Assembly (NCBI GenBank): GCA_003152275.1
Contig: PLZU01000041.1
Span: forward strand, 38,342 to 102,341
Direction: 5' to 3'
Source: Actinomycetota bacterium
Lineage (GTDB): Bacteria; Actinomycetota; Thermoleophilia; Gaiellales; Gaiellaceae
DNA length: 64,000 nucleotides
Shown here: positions 26,554 through 33,941 of the stretch, in pieces
Numbering within the stretch: the stretch's first letter is position 1
How the letters are laid out: every line of letters starts with the position of its first letter
Position numbers and translations under genes: made by a program
The notes under the pieces: model-generated
What the model was told of the DNA's origin: nothing
Seen by the model: the letters and a program-made list of their open reading frames with translations, nothing else
The model's database searches: none

Positions 26554-27151
26554 GTCCCTGCTTCCGGCGCAGGGCGAAGCGATGCTCCTCGCCGCGCCAC
26601 AGACGGCCGAGGTTGGCGCGATGCAACAGCAGGACACCGACCGCAGCGACTCCGGCGAACGCGATCACCGGCCACGGATAGCCGATCAGCCACGCCCACA
26701 GCGGCAGCGAGAGCGCAGACGTGATTGAGGCGACCGACGCGTAACGCGTCAGTCCGAACACGACGAGCCAGACGCCGGCGACGATCCCTCCGACGATCGG
26801 CGCCACCCCGAGAAAGGCGCCTCCGGCCGTCGCGACCATCTTCCCGCCTTTGCGGAAACGCAGGAATAGCGGCCGGTAATGCCCGAGCATCGCGGCGCCG
26901 CCCGCGAGCACCCCGATGCCATGGCTCTCGAGCTTCGTCGCCACGAACGCGGGAATGAAGCCTTTCACCGTGTCGAGGAACACCGCCGCGAGGCCGAGCC
27001 ACCGCCCGTGCACACGCCAGACGTTGGTCGCACCGATGTTGCCGCTGCCCTGCGTGCGAATGTCCTCACCGCGGAACATCCGCACGAGCCAGAGGCCCCA
27101 TGGCATCGAGCCCATGACGTACCCGGCGACAACGAGCAGCGCGGGGATCAT
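26531..27151 (-). CDS. plsY: glycerol-3-phosphate acyltransferase PlsY
   Basis: 206-residue membrane enzyme that transfers the acyl group from acyl-phosphate to glycerol-3-phosphate. Conserved loops: YVMGSMPWGLWLV, the motif RTQGSGNIGATNVWRVHG, GHYRPLFLRFRKGGKMVAT with the phosphate-binding GGKxVAT, and five hydrophobic helices. A good ATG start. A 6-base gap separates it from the upstream superoxide dismutase-like gene, so they may be co-transcribed. Confidence 0.92.
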   Translation of the reverse strand: MIPALLVVAGYVMGSMPWGLWLVRMFRGEDIRTQGSGNIGATNVWRVHGRWLGLAAVFLDTVKGFIPAFVATKLESHGIGVLAGGAAMLGHYRPLFLRFRKGGKMVATAGGAFLGVAPIVGGIVAGVWLVVFGLTRYASVASITSALSLPLWAWLIGYPWPVIAFAGVAAVGVLLLHRANLGRLWRGEEHRFALRRKQGPSRAASL

Positions 27152-27157
27152 CGGACG

Positions 27158-27778
27158 CTAGGACGACGGAATGCCGTACTGATCGACCCAACCGTTCACG
27201 ACGTCCCAATCGAGGTTGTCGAAGAACGCGTCGATGTACGAAGCGCGGTCGGTCTGGTAGTCCAGGAAGTAGGCGTGCTCGTAGACGTCGAGCGCCACGA
27301 GCGGCGTCGCGTTCCAGACGGGAAAGGCGTTCTGCGCATCGCCGATGTAGTTGAAGAGCCGGCGCTCGTCCCAGTCGAATGCAGTCCAGGCCCAGCCGCG
27401 GCCGGCCATCCCGGTCGCCTTCAGGTCCGAGCGCCACGCATCCACCGATCCGAAATCGCGCTTCACGAGCGCGCCGAACGAGCCGGTCGGCTCGCCGCCA
27501 CCGCCGCCGAGGTGCCCAAAGTAGAGCTCGTGGTTCTTGATGCCGCCGATCGCGAAGGTCAGATCGACCTTCAGCGCGCGGAGCTCCGAGTACACCTGGT
27601 TCGCCGAGCCGAGGTCGACCGCCGCGAGCTTGCCGAGAATCTCGTTCCGCTTCGCCACGTAGCCCTGGTAGAGCCTGTAGTGGGCCTCGACGGACGCACG
27701 AGAGATCCCTTCGAGCTCGTAGACCTCCGGCCGCAACTCACGCGGCGCGATCTCCTCGAAGTTGAAGACCAGCGACAT
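27158..27778 (-). CDS. superoxide dismutase-like Fe/Mn family paralogue
   Basis: 206 residues. Four metal-ligand positions can be aligned: H33 ([10 protein letters not shown]), H83 ([10 protein letters not shown]), D164 and H168 ([12 protein letters not shown]). The first ligand helix is changed: typical HHxKHHxxY is HYRLYQGY, one residue shorter and without the gateway histidine. AAKAT-type Mn signature GSGWAW reads [12 protein letters not shown] start has a strong AAAGGAG ribosome site; longer in-frame versions begin inside the neighbour's upstream region. Divergently placed with a canonical sod gene 73 bases away, so it may be a specialised or regulatory paralogue. Confidence 0.82.
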   Translation of the reverse strand: MSLVFNFEEIAPRELRPEVYELEGISRASVEAHYRLYQGYVAKRNEILGKLAAVDLGSANQVYSELRALKVDLTFAIGGIKNHELYFGHLGGGGGEPTGSFGALVKRDFGSVDAWRSDLKATGMAGRGWAWTAFDWDERRLFNYIGDAQNAFPVWNATPLVALDVYEHAYFLDYQTDRASYIDAFFDNLDWDVVNGWVDQYGIPSS

Positions 27779-27851
27779 CAGACTCCTTTCTTCGGACGCG
27801 AAGCGAGGCGGCGGGAGCATATCCTCACGGTCGACGCGAAAGGAGCACTGC

Positions 27852-28463
27852 ATGCCATTCGAACTCCCTGACCTTCCCTATGCGTATGACGCGCTCGAGC
27901 CTCACATCGACGCGGAGACGATGCGGATCCATCACGACCTGCACCACAAGGCCTACGTCGACAACGCCAACGCCGCGCTCGCCGGCACGGAGCTGGCCGA
28001 CCGCCCGGTCGACAGCGTCCTGACGAATATCGAAGTCCTGCCCGAGGACAAGCAGGCGCCGGTCCGGAACAACGCCGGCGGCCACGCGAATCACAGCCTC
28101 TTCTGGCAGATCATGAGTCCGGACGGCGGCGGCAAGCCCTCCGGCGAGCTCGCGAAGGCGATCGACGACACCTTCGAAGGCTTCGACACGTTCAAGGCTT
28201 CCGTCACGGACGGCGGCGTCAAGCGCTTCGGCAGCGGCTGGACCTGGCTCGTGTGGGACGGGACCGGCCTCGCCGTGTACTCGACGCCGAACCAGGACTC
28301 ACCGGTGCTGCAGGGCGACGTCCCGTTGCTCGGCATCGACGTCTGGGAGCACGCGTACTACCTCAAATACCAGAACAAGCGACCGGCCTATCTCGAGGCC
28401 TGGTGGAACGTCGTCAACTGGGACGAGGTCGCACGCAGATACGCAGAAGCGCGCGGGTCCTAA
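27852..28463 (+). CDS. sodA: superoxide dismutase, Fe/Mn type
   Basis: 203-residue enzyme converting superoxide to peroxide and oxygen. Ligands H27 ([12 protein letters not shown]), H81 ([10 protein letters not shown]), D163 and H167 ([13 protein letters not shown]) are all present, with [10 protein letters not shown] and NQDSPVL typical of manganese-using members. ATG start with GGAG upstream. The stop codon sits in the loop of a strong hairpin. Confidence 0.94.
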   Translation: MPFELPDLPYAYDALEPHIDAETMRIHHDLHHKAYVDNANAALAGTELADRPVDSVLTNIEVLPEDKQAPVRNNAGGHANHSLFWQIMSPDGGGKPSGELAKAIDDTFEGFDTFKASVTDGGVKRFGSGWTWLVWDGTGLAVYSTPNQDSPVLQGDVPLLGIDVWEHAYYLKYQNKRPAYLEAWWNVVNWDEVARRYAEARGS

Positions 28464-28476
28464 GACCCGCGCGCTT
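28447..28476 (+). terminator. hairpin across the sodA stop codon
   Basis: 13-base perfect arms (28447-28459 and 28464-28476) with a 4-base loop CTAA that contains the TAA stop codon (28461-28463). The arm ends in TT but has no longer T run. It may terminate sodA or protect its mRNA 3' end; it also faces the convergent cupredoxin-like gene. Confidence 0.65.
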
Positions 28477-28509
28477 CGCGCAATTGAGTGCTCGCGCTAG
28501 CCGCGCTTG

Positions 28510-29370
28510 CTAGCCACGCTTGACGGCGATCAGGCGGCTGAGGCTTGAGACGTAGCCTGGGCCTGCCTGATCCGCCGGCAGCACGAGCCGCAGGATCGAG
28601 CGGCCCTTCGGGATGTTCACGCGGAACACCGCACGCGAGGTCGCGCTGAGGTAGACCTGCTTGACGTTGCGGAAGCTGCCATACGGACTCTTGCGCTGGA
28701 CCCACACGAAGTGGCCGCCGTAGCCGATGTCCGACGTGACCTTCGCGATGTAGAGCCGGCCACTCTGGCCGAACCCGACGCGCGGGGCAACGTCGACCGA
28801 CACGGAGGGGCTATTCGCCGTCCGCCAATGCGCCTGATACGACGTCTGGATCGTCGGCGACACGCCGAACGTGAATGCACCGTTCGACTGCGTCGTCTGT
28901 GTCGCGATCGACTGCGTGCCCTTGCCATACGGCTGCGACGTGAGATTCACCGGCTCATTCGAGATCTGGTTGGTCACGACGCCGGCGACGGTCGTGCTGT
29001 TGCCATAGACGACGGTTGTCGCACCGGCCTGGAGCGTCACACTGGCCGCTGGGGCGTTCACGGTGACCGTGCCGTTCCGGTTCGTGAAGAGCGAGTCGTG
29101 GTAGCTGACCTTGCCGCTCTTCGAGAAGGTCTGCGAGTACGAATCGCCCGGCTTCATGACCGGCGACGCAAACGACCCGTCGTTCGCGACGACCTGGTGG
29201 TTCACGGTGTCGGCGTTTTTCCAGGTCACGCTGTCACCGACGTTGATCGTCGTCGAGGTGGGCGTGAACCCGCTTTTCACGATCTGGACTGTCTTTGTGT
29301 CTGCGCCGGCCGCTGCCACGACGACGAGCGTCGCGAACAGCGCCAGCGGCAGCAGGAGCATGCGCTTCAT
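28510..29370 (-). CDS. secreted cupredoxin-fold protein lacking copper ligands, paralogue 1
   Basis: 286 residues with a Sec signal (MKRMLLLPLALFATLVVVAA, cleavage near AGA-DT). Residues 25-104 form a cupredoxin fold with IVKSGFTPTSTTINVGDSVT and NHQVVANDGSF, keeping H58. The copper loop, normally YxCxxHxxM, is YHDSLFTNRNG (residues 90-100), so Cys, second His and Met are gone. The C-terminal 180 residues are beta-rich with a fibronectin/Ig-like look. Closely related to the protein at 29469. Probably extracellular, perhaps adhesive or wall-associated; not a blue-copper electron carrier. Confidence 0.82.
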   Translation of the reverse strand: MKRMLLLPLALFATLVVVAAAGADTKTVQIVKSGFTPTSTTINVGDSVTWKNADTVNHQVVANDGSFASPVMKPGDSYSQTFSKSGKVSYHDSLFTNRNGTVTVNAPAASVTLQAGATTVVYGNSTTVAGVVTNQISNEPVNLTSQPYGKGTQSIATQTTQSNGAFTFGVSPTIQTSYQAHWRTANSPSVSVDVAPRVGFGQSGRLYIAKVTSDIGYGGHFVWVQRKSPYGSFRNVKQVYLSATSRAVFRVNIPKGRSILRLVLPADQAGPGYVSSLSRLIAVKRG

Positions 29371-29468
29371 CTGAGGTCCCCTTACTCTTTCGGCCTCGCT
29401 CATGCGAGGTCTCGTTCCTGCTGGGTGAACGTGTTCGAAGGGGCGAGAGGTGCGGGGCTGTACCCGCT

Positions 29469-30350
29469 TTACCCCTTCCTTACGATCGTCTGGGTGCCGC
29501 TGTGCGCGGCCAGGAGGCCGAGCCCCGCCTGGTTCACGGTGAGGAAGACCCGGATGTGCGAGGCACCCTTCGGCAGATAGCTCGTCGGCTTGAACAGGCG
29601 GCCGTTCAACTGGCCGAGTGTCAGCGGCGCGATGTTCACCCACTGGCCGAACTGCGAGAGACGCTGCAGGTAGAGGTGATGGTGCCAGAGCGACACCGGC
29701 GCTGACACGATGGCCTTCATGTAGCCCTGGCCGCCCGGAACAAGGCGGATCAGGGGCGCGACCTGCACGACGACGCTGCTACTGGCGACGGTCTTCCAGC
29801 GCGCGACGTAGGTCGTGTAGATCGAGGGCGTCAGACTGAACGAATAGACGCCACCCGTGCCGGTCTTGACGATCGCGATCTGCGTCGGCGACGCCTGGCC
29901 CCACGGCTGCTGGGTGAGCTCGACCGACTCGTTCGCCGTTGCCGACGACACCGCGCCGGAGAGCGTGATCGGCGTCCCGTAGAAGACGATCGGGATGGAC
30001 AGGGCGAGAGTGACCGCCGGCGGCGGGCCCTTGACCGTGACCTTGCCGGTCCGCTTCGGATAGAGCGCGTCGTGATAACGGAATACGCCGGCCGTGTTCA
30101 ACACGGCGGTCGTCCACGACTGGTTTGCGTGCAGGATCGGCGACGCGAAGGAACCGTCGTCGGCGACCACCTGATGGTCGACCTTGTCGGTGTTCTTGAA
30201 GACGACCTTGTCACCGTGGTTGACGGTGATCGAGGACGGCGAAAAACCAGTGCTCTTGATGAGGATGCTGCTGGTTGCCGCGACGCCTGCCGCAGCGAGA
30301 ACGAGCGCGCCTACCGAGGCGGCGAGCGTACCGGAGACGATTTTCAGCAT
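29469..30350 (-). CDS. secreted cupredoxin-fold protein lacking copper ligands, paralogue 2
   Basis: 293 residues; signal peptide MLKIVSGTLAASVGALVLAA with cleavage near AAT. Cupredoxin segment ILIKSTGFSPSSITVNHGDK and DHQVVADDGSF keeps H59; the metal loop reads YHDALYPKRTG (residues 92-102), so it too lacks Cys-His-Met. The rest is beta-rich as in paralogue 1, with shared patterns such as ESVELTQQPWG. ATG at 30350 has GGGAGG eight bases upstream. The two genes run in tandem, 98 bases apart; divergent from an ECF sigma gene that may control them. Confidence 0.82.
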   Translation of the reverse strand: MLKIVSGTLAASVGALVLAAAGVAATSSILIKSTGFSPSSITVNHGDKVVFKNTDKVDHQVVADDGSFASPILHANQSWTTAVLNTAGVFRYHDALYPKRTGKVTVKGPPPAVTLALSIPIVFYGTPITLSGAVSSATANESVELTQQPWGQASPTQIAIVKTGTGGVYSFSLTPSIYTTYVARWKTVASSSVVVQVAPLIRLVPGGQGYMKAIVSAPVSLWHHHLYLQRLSQFGQWVNIAPLTLGQLNGRLFKPTSYLPKGASHIRVFLTVNQAGLGLLAAHSGTQTIVRKG

Positions 30351-30471
30351 TGTCGGAACCTCCCTTAGGTTGCACTCTGGTGATTCCCGTCCGGCGTAAG
30401 CCGGAGGCCATCGGCGCGTAAAAGCTTCGTCAAGCGACCGGGTGGTATGACTTACGAATCCGGAAGCCGCT

Positions 30472-31104
30472 GTGACTCGTAGAAACCGCACAGACATGGA
30501 GCTTGCGCTCGACACCCCTGCGCACCTGCGTGCCGTGCCGGAGCCGGATCTTGTGCCGATACCGGTCGACGCAACCGATACCGCCCTGCTTCTGCGGGTC
30601 GCCGAGCGCGACCGTGTGGCCTTCGAGCTCCTCTACCAGCGCTACGTCCGCTCGGTCTTCGGGCTCGCTCTCCGTCGCTTGCGCGATCGCCAACGGGCGG
30701 AAGACGCGGTGCAGGAGACGTTTACTGCGGTGTGGCGCTCGGCGGCAAGCTACCGCCCAGAACGCGGGCCGGCCGCGCCTTGGCTCTACGCGATCGCCCG
30801 GAACGCGATCGTCGACCGCATGCGCGCCCGGCAGGAGCCGCCGGCCGAGGCCCCGGACCTGCCGGCCTCCGAGCCCGGTCCCGGCGACCGCGCAGAGTCC
30901 TCATACGTCTCCTGGCGCGTGCATCGAGCGCTCGAGGAATTGCCGGCCAAAGAGCGCGAAGTCGTGGAGCTCGCCTACTGGAGCGGCATGTCGCAGAGCG
31001 AGGTCGCCGAGTACCTTCACATCCCGCTCGGCACGGTGAAGACGCGGACTCGGAGCGCGCTGTCGCGCCTCGCAGGCGTCCTCGAAGGAGAAGAGCTCTC
31101 ATGA
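30472..31104 (+). CDS. ECF-type RNA polymerase sigma factor
   Basis: 210 residues with region 2 (FELLYQRYVRSVFGLALRRL, AEDAVQETFTAVWRSA and PWLYAIARNAIVDRMRA) and region 4 (LEELPAKEREVVELAYWSGM, SQSEVAEYLHIPLGTVKTRT). Regulates an alternative gene set. Start uncertain: GTG 30472 is taken here; ATG 30496 begins MELALDT and loses nothing conserved. Followed by a coupled anti-sigma gene. The divergent cupredoxin-like genes are plausible targets. Confidence 0.9.
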   Translation: MTRRNRTDMELALDTPAHLRAVPEPDLVPIPVDATDTALLLRVAERDRVAFELLYQRYVRSVFGLALRRLRDRQRAEDAVQETFTAVWRSAASYRPERGPAAPWLYAIARNAIVDRMRARQEPPAEAPDLPASEPGPGDRAESSYVSWRVHRALEELPAKEREVVELAYWSGMSQSEVAEYLHIPLGTVKTRTRSALSRLAGVLEGEELS

Positions 31105-31727
31105 CGCGGACGCCGGACTTCGACGAGCTCGTGGGTTCCGACCTCGGCCGGGAAGAGCGCGAACGGCTCGAACACGTGCACGACCTGCTCGTCATCGCAG
31201 GGCCGCCGGCCGAGCTGGCGCCGGAGCTCGAGGGCGGGCCGACGCTTGCGATGACGATCGGCGGGCCGAAGCGCCGGCACGTCGGACGCCGCGTGGCGCT
31301 GCTTGCGGCAGCCGTCATGGTGCTCCTCCTGGTTTTCCTCGGTGGCTACGTCACGGGCAACGGCAGCAACGGCGGCGGGCTCTCAGGCGGACACACGCTC
31401 AAGCTCGTCGGGACGCCGCAGGCCCCCGCTGCGTTCGCGTTATTGCATGTCGAGAGCGCGGATCCCGCGGGCAACTGGCCCATGACCCTCTCCGTGACCG
31501 GGCTGCCGAAGCTTCCGGAGCACGGGTATTACGAGGTCTACCTCACGCGGAACGGCAAGGTGTTCGCGCCGTGCGGAAGCTTCCGCGTCAAGAGCGCGAG
31601 CGGCGCCGTCTCCGTGGAGCTGAACGCGCCGTACGATCTGCGCACGGGCGACGGCTGGGTCGTCACCAAGCAGCTGCCGGGCCGCCATGAAGCGGGGCCG
31701 GTCGTCTTGACGCAGCAGAACGCCTAG
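31101..31727 (+). CDS. anti-sigma factor, RskA-like
   Basis: 208-residue membrane protein overlapping the ECF stop by ATGA. About 60 acidic cytoplasmic residues, with no HxxxCxxC zinc motif, precede one helix (VALLAAAVMVLLLVFLGGYV). The outer domain has LPKLPEHGYYEVYLTRNGKV and SGAVSVELNAPYDLRTGDGW, matching the anti-sigma-K C-terminal domain. It should hold the ECF sigma at the membrane until a signal causes release. The 3' end overlaps convergent thyX by 4 bases. Confidence 0.87.
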   Translation: MTRTPDFDELVGSDLGREERERLEHVHDLLVIAGPPAELAPELEGGPTLAMTIGGPKRRHVGRRVALLAAAVMVLLLVFLGGYVTGNGSNGGGLSGGHTLKLVGTPQAPAAFALLHVESADPAGNWPMTLSVTGLPKLPEHGYYEVYLTRNGKVFAPCGSFRVKSASGAVSVELNAPYDLRTGDGWVVTKQLPGRHEAGPVVLTQQNA

Positions 31728-33301
31728 GAACCGGGTTCGTTCCGCATCTCGCTGAGAAGCCGCTCGAGGCGCTCCTCGGTCGAGTCGTCGACGAAGGTCA
31801 TCGCGGCGGCGATGTTTGGGTGCACCTCCGCAATCTCGCGGCGCATCTCGTGTGCGACTGCTCGATAGGAGGGATGACCCTCGCGTCCCGAGCGCAGCTC
31901 GATCAGGTGAAGCGCCTCGCGCGCGTCAAGCTCGAGCACGTAGCGGATGCGATAGGCGAGGGACAGCGCATAGGGCGCCTCCTCGACGAGTCCTTCCGAC
32001 CGGAGCCGCTCGTACTCGACGCGCGACACCTCGAGCGCGCGCTCGTACTCGCCGCCGAGGCCTGCGCGGACGAGCTCTTCGGGGAGGTCTGCGCCGAGAT
32101 CCGGAGACAGACGCTGCCATTGGCACGTGAGCAGGCGGTGCCGCTGCAGGTCGCGGAACGCACCGTAGTCGGAGACGATCTCGAAGCGGTAACTCACCGT
32201 CTCGAAGCCGCGGCCGGGACGGTGGCGGCGGTTCTCCCGCGTGCCGATCAGCTCGCGTAGAAGGGCAGCCCGCTCGTCCGCGCCGAGCGCCGTGACCGTG
32301 CGCAACACGTCGTCCTCTCCCGTCGCCGACGACTCGAAGAGGAGCGCAGCCACCAACTCCTCCTCGGTGCCGTGTGTGCGCAGCAGACGCACAGACGGCA
32401 CCGACACCGGCTCGGCGTCACCGAGCCCAAGCCGCGCCGCCGCCGCCGTGCCGGCCTCGCGGCGCTCGCGCAGGAACTCGATCCAGCGGCCGCCGCGATC
32501 CTCGCGCGGCACGCGCACGACGAAGCTCGGAATGATCTTCTGCAGTTCCTCGAGGAGAAGGTTTCCATAGGCGCGCGCTTCAGCGAGCGGATGCGCGAGT
32601 AGATGAAGCACGAGCTGCTCGTACGTCTGGCCGCTTCCGTAGATACCGACGTGGGACAACGTCGCCGCGGGCAGCAGGCCGCGCACGAGGTCGAGCGCCT
32701 TCGCGCGTACTGCGCGCGTGTGCGCACCTGCCGACTCGTCGCCGGCCTGTGGAAACTGCTCACCGACCCATGCAGTCGTCTGCTCGAGCAGACGACCGTA
32801 GGTCTCGAAGACGTCGTCGAGCGCTCGCTCGTACTGCGGGCCGAAGCGTGCATCGCGGTGGTAGCGGTACCCGAAGCCTTCCAACTGGTCGTCGTAGGCG
32901 ATGTAGCGCGTCGACTGTTCGAGGTAGGCGGCGAGCCGCGGCCGCTGCAGGATCTTCGTCAACAGGTTCGAGGTCCACTCGCACGCAATGTGCGCCCCAC
33001 CGAGCTGCGCGACGGAATCGTCGCCGTAGCCGAGGAAGATCCGCTCGTACAGATCGGCCGCGCGCTTGCCCTCGGCGCCCTCGATCGCCTGCGCCTCGGG
33101 GACCGAGTCGGCGAACTCGTCAAGGAACAGCCGGCGCAGCGTTCCCTGGTAGCGCGAGTAGCGGGCAAAGAGCGCCCCTTTGACCGTCTCCGGCAGGTTG
33201 ACGAGCCCGAAGACCGGCCGGTCGAGGTTCGTGAAATGCGGCGCGAGCCGCTCACGCTCCTCGTCGGCGAAGATTTCCACCGGAACTGTCACGCTCTGCA
33301 T
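31724..33301 (-). CDS. thyX: tandem ThyX-domain protein (FAD-dependent thymidylate synthase family)
   Basis: 526 residues, twice the usual ThyX length, containing two ThyX-like domains. The N-domain has YGDDSVAQLGGAHIACEW and RPRLAAYLEQSTRY (120-133), fitting the RHRxxSxNExSxRY signature except H to P, S to A and N to L. The C-domain keeps RHR in LQRHRLLTCQWQRLSPDLG (near residue 386) but has lost the rest. Signature parts are therefore split between the domains, and the conserved Ser is missing from both. It may still make dTMP through a pseudo-tetramer, or have another role. ATG 33301 chosen; the divergent DUF72 gene begins one base away. Confidence 0.83.
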   Translation of the reverse strand: MQSVTVPVEIFADEERERLAPHFTNLDRPVFGLVNLPETVKGALFARYSRYQGTLRRLFLDEFADSVPEAQAIEGAEGKRAADLYERIFLGYGDDSVAQLGGAHIACEWTSNLLTKILQRPRLAAYLEQSTRYIAYDDQLEGFGYRYHRDARFGPQYERALDDVFETYGRLLEQTTAWVGEQFPQAGDESAGAHTRAVRAKALDLVRGLLPAATLSHVGIYGSGQTYEQLVLHLLAHPLAEARAYGNLLLEELQKIIPSFVVRVPREDRGGRWIEFLRERREAGTAAAARLGLGDAEPVSVPSVRLLRTHGTEEELVAALLFESSATGEDDVLRTVTALGADERAALLRELIGTRENRRHRPGRGFETVSYRFEIVSDYGAFRDLQRHRLLTCQWQRLSPDLGADLPEELVRAGLGGEYERALEVSRVEYERLRSEGLVEEAPYALSLAYRIRYVLELDAREALHLIELRSGREGHPSYRAVAHEMRREIAEVHPNIAAAMTFVDDSTEERLERLLSEMRNEPGS

Positions 33302-33302
33302 C

Positions 33303-33941
33303 GTGGTCAAAGGAGCGCCCACCGTAGCGCGGGTCTCGGTCGGCACCTCGGGCTGGTCGTACCCCACCTGGCGACCGGACTTTTACCCGGCCGGCACGGA
33401 TCCCTCCGGCTTTCTCGCCTTCTATGCGGAGCGATTTCCGACGGTCGAGCTGAACACGACGGGCTACCGCCTTCCCGCCGAGGATCAGTTCCGGCGCTGG
33501 GCCGAGCAGGTGCCCGACGGCTTCGAGTTCGCGCCGAAGCTCCCCGGTCACCGCCTCCGCGGCATCGACGAGTTCGCGAACCGTGCGCACGCGCTCGGCG
33601 ACCGGCTCGGGCCGGTGCGCGTGTCACTGAAGAATGCACGCGACGAAGGCATCCTCGAGCTGCTGCTCGGCTCGCTCGACCCGACGCTTCGGATCGCATT
33701 TGACCTCGAGCATCCATCGTGGGCGGGGATCGAAGAACGACTCGCGCCGGCCGGCGCCGCGCGCGTCAACGATCTCGACCATCCGGCGCCGTTTCGATAT
33801 CTGCGGCGCCGCGAGCCGCCGGACGCGGAGTTCGCCGCGAAGGTTCGCGCCGCGAAGGAGCCCGTGTACGTCTACTTCCGCCACGACGACGCGCCGAGCG
33901 CACCGGCGTACGCAGCCCAGCTGCGCGACCTGCTCGCTTAG
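33303..33941 (+). CDS. DUF72 (YecE-like) protein
   Basis: 212-residue TIM-barrel-like protein of the DUF72 family: VGTSGWSYPTWRPDFYPAGT, FLAFYAERFPTVELNTTGYR (usual end NSTFY), FEFAPKLPGHRLR and a late EPVYVYFRHDD. Function of the family is unknown, though it resembles phosphate-binding barrels. GTG start next to the divergent thyX start, leaving no room for a leader. Slightly shorter than many members, with the FYRLP motif altered to GYRLP. Confidence 0.85.
   Translation: MVKGAPTVARVSVGTSGWSYPTWRPDFYPAGTDPSGFLAFYAERFPTVELNTTGYRLPAEDQFRRWAEQVPDGFEFAPKLPGHRLRGIDEFANRAHALGDRLGPVRVSLKNARDEGILELLLGSLDPTLRIAFDLEHPSWAGIEERLAPAGAARVNDLDHPAPFRYLRRREPPDAEFAAKVRAAKEPVYVYFRHDDAPSAPAYAAQLRDLLA

Noticed and set aside
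29288..29297. Possible third copy of the CTGGACTGTCC repeat
   Set aside because: Only about ten bases match and they lie inside the signal-peptide region of a coding gene, so chance is likely.
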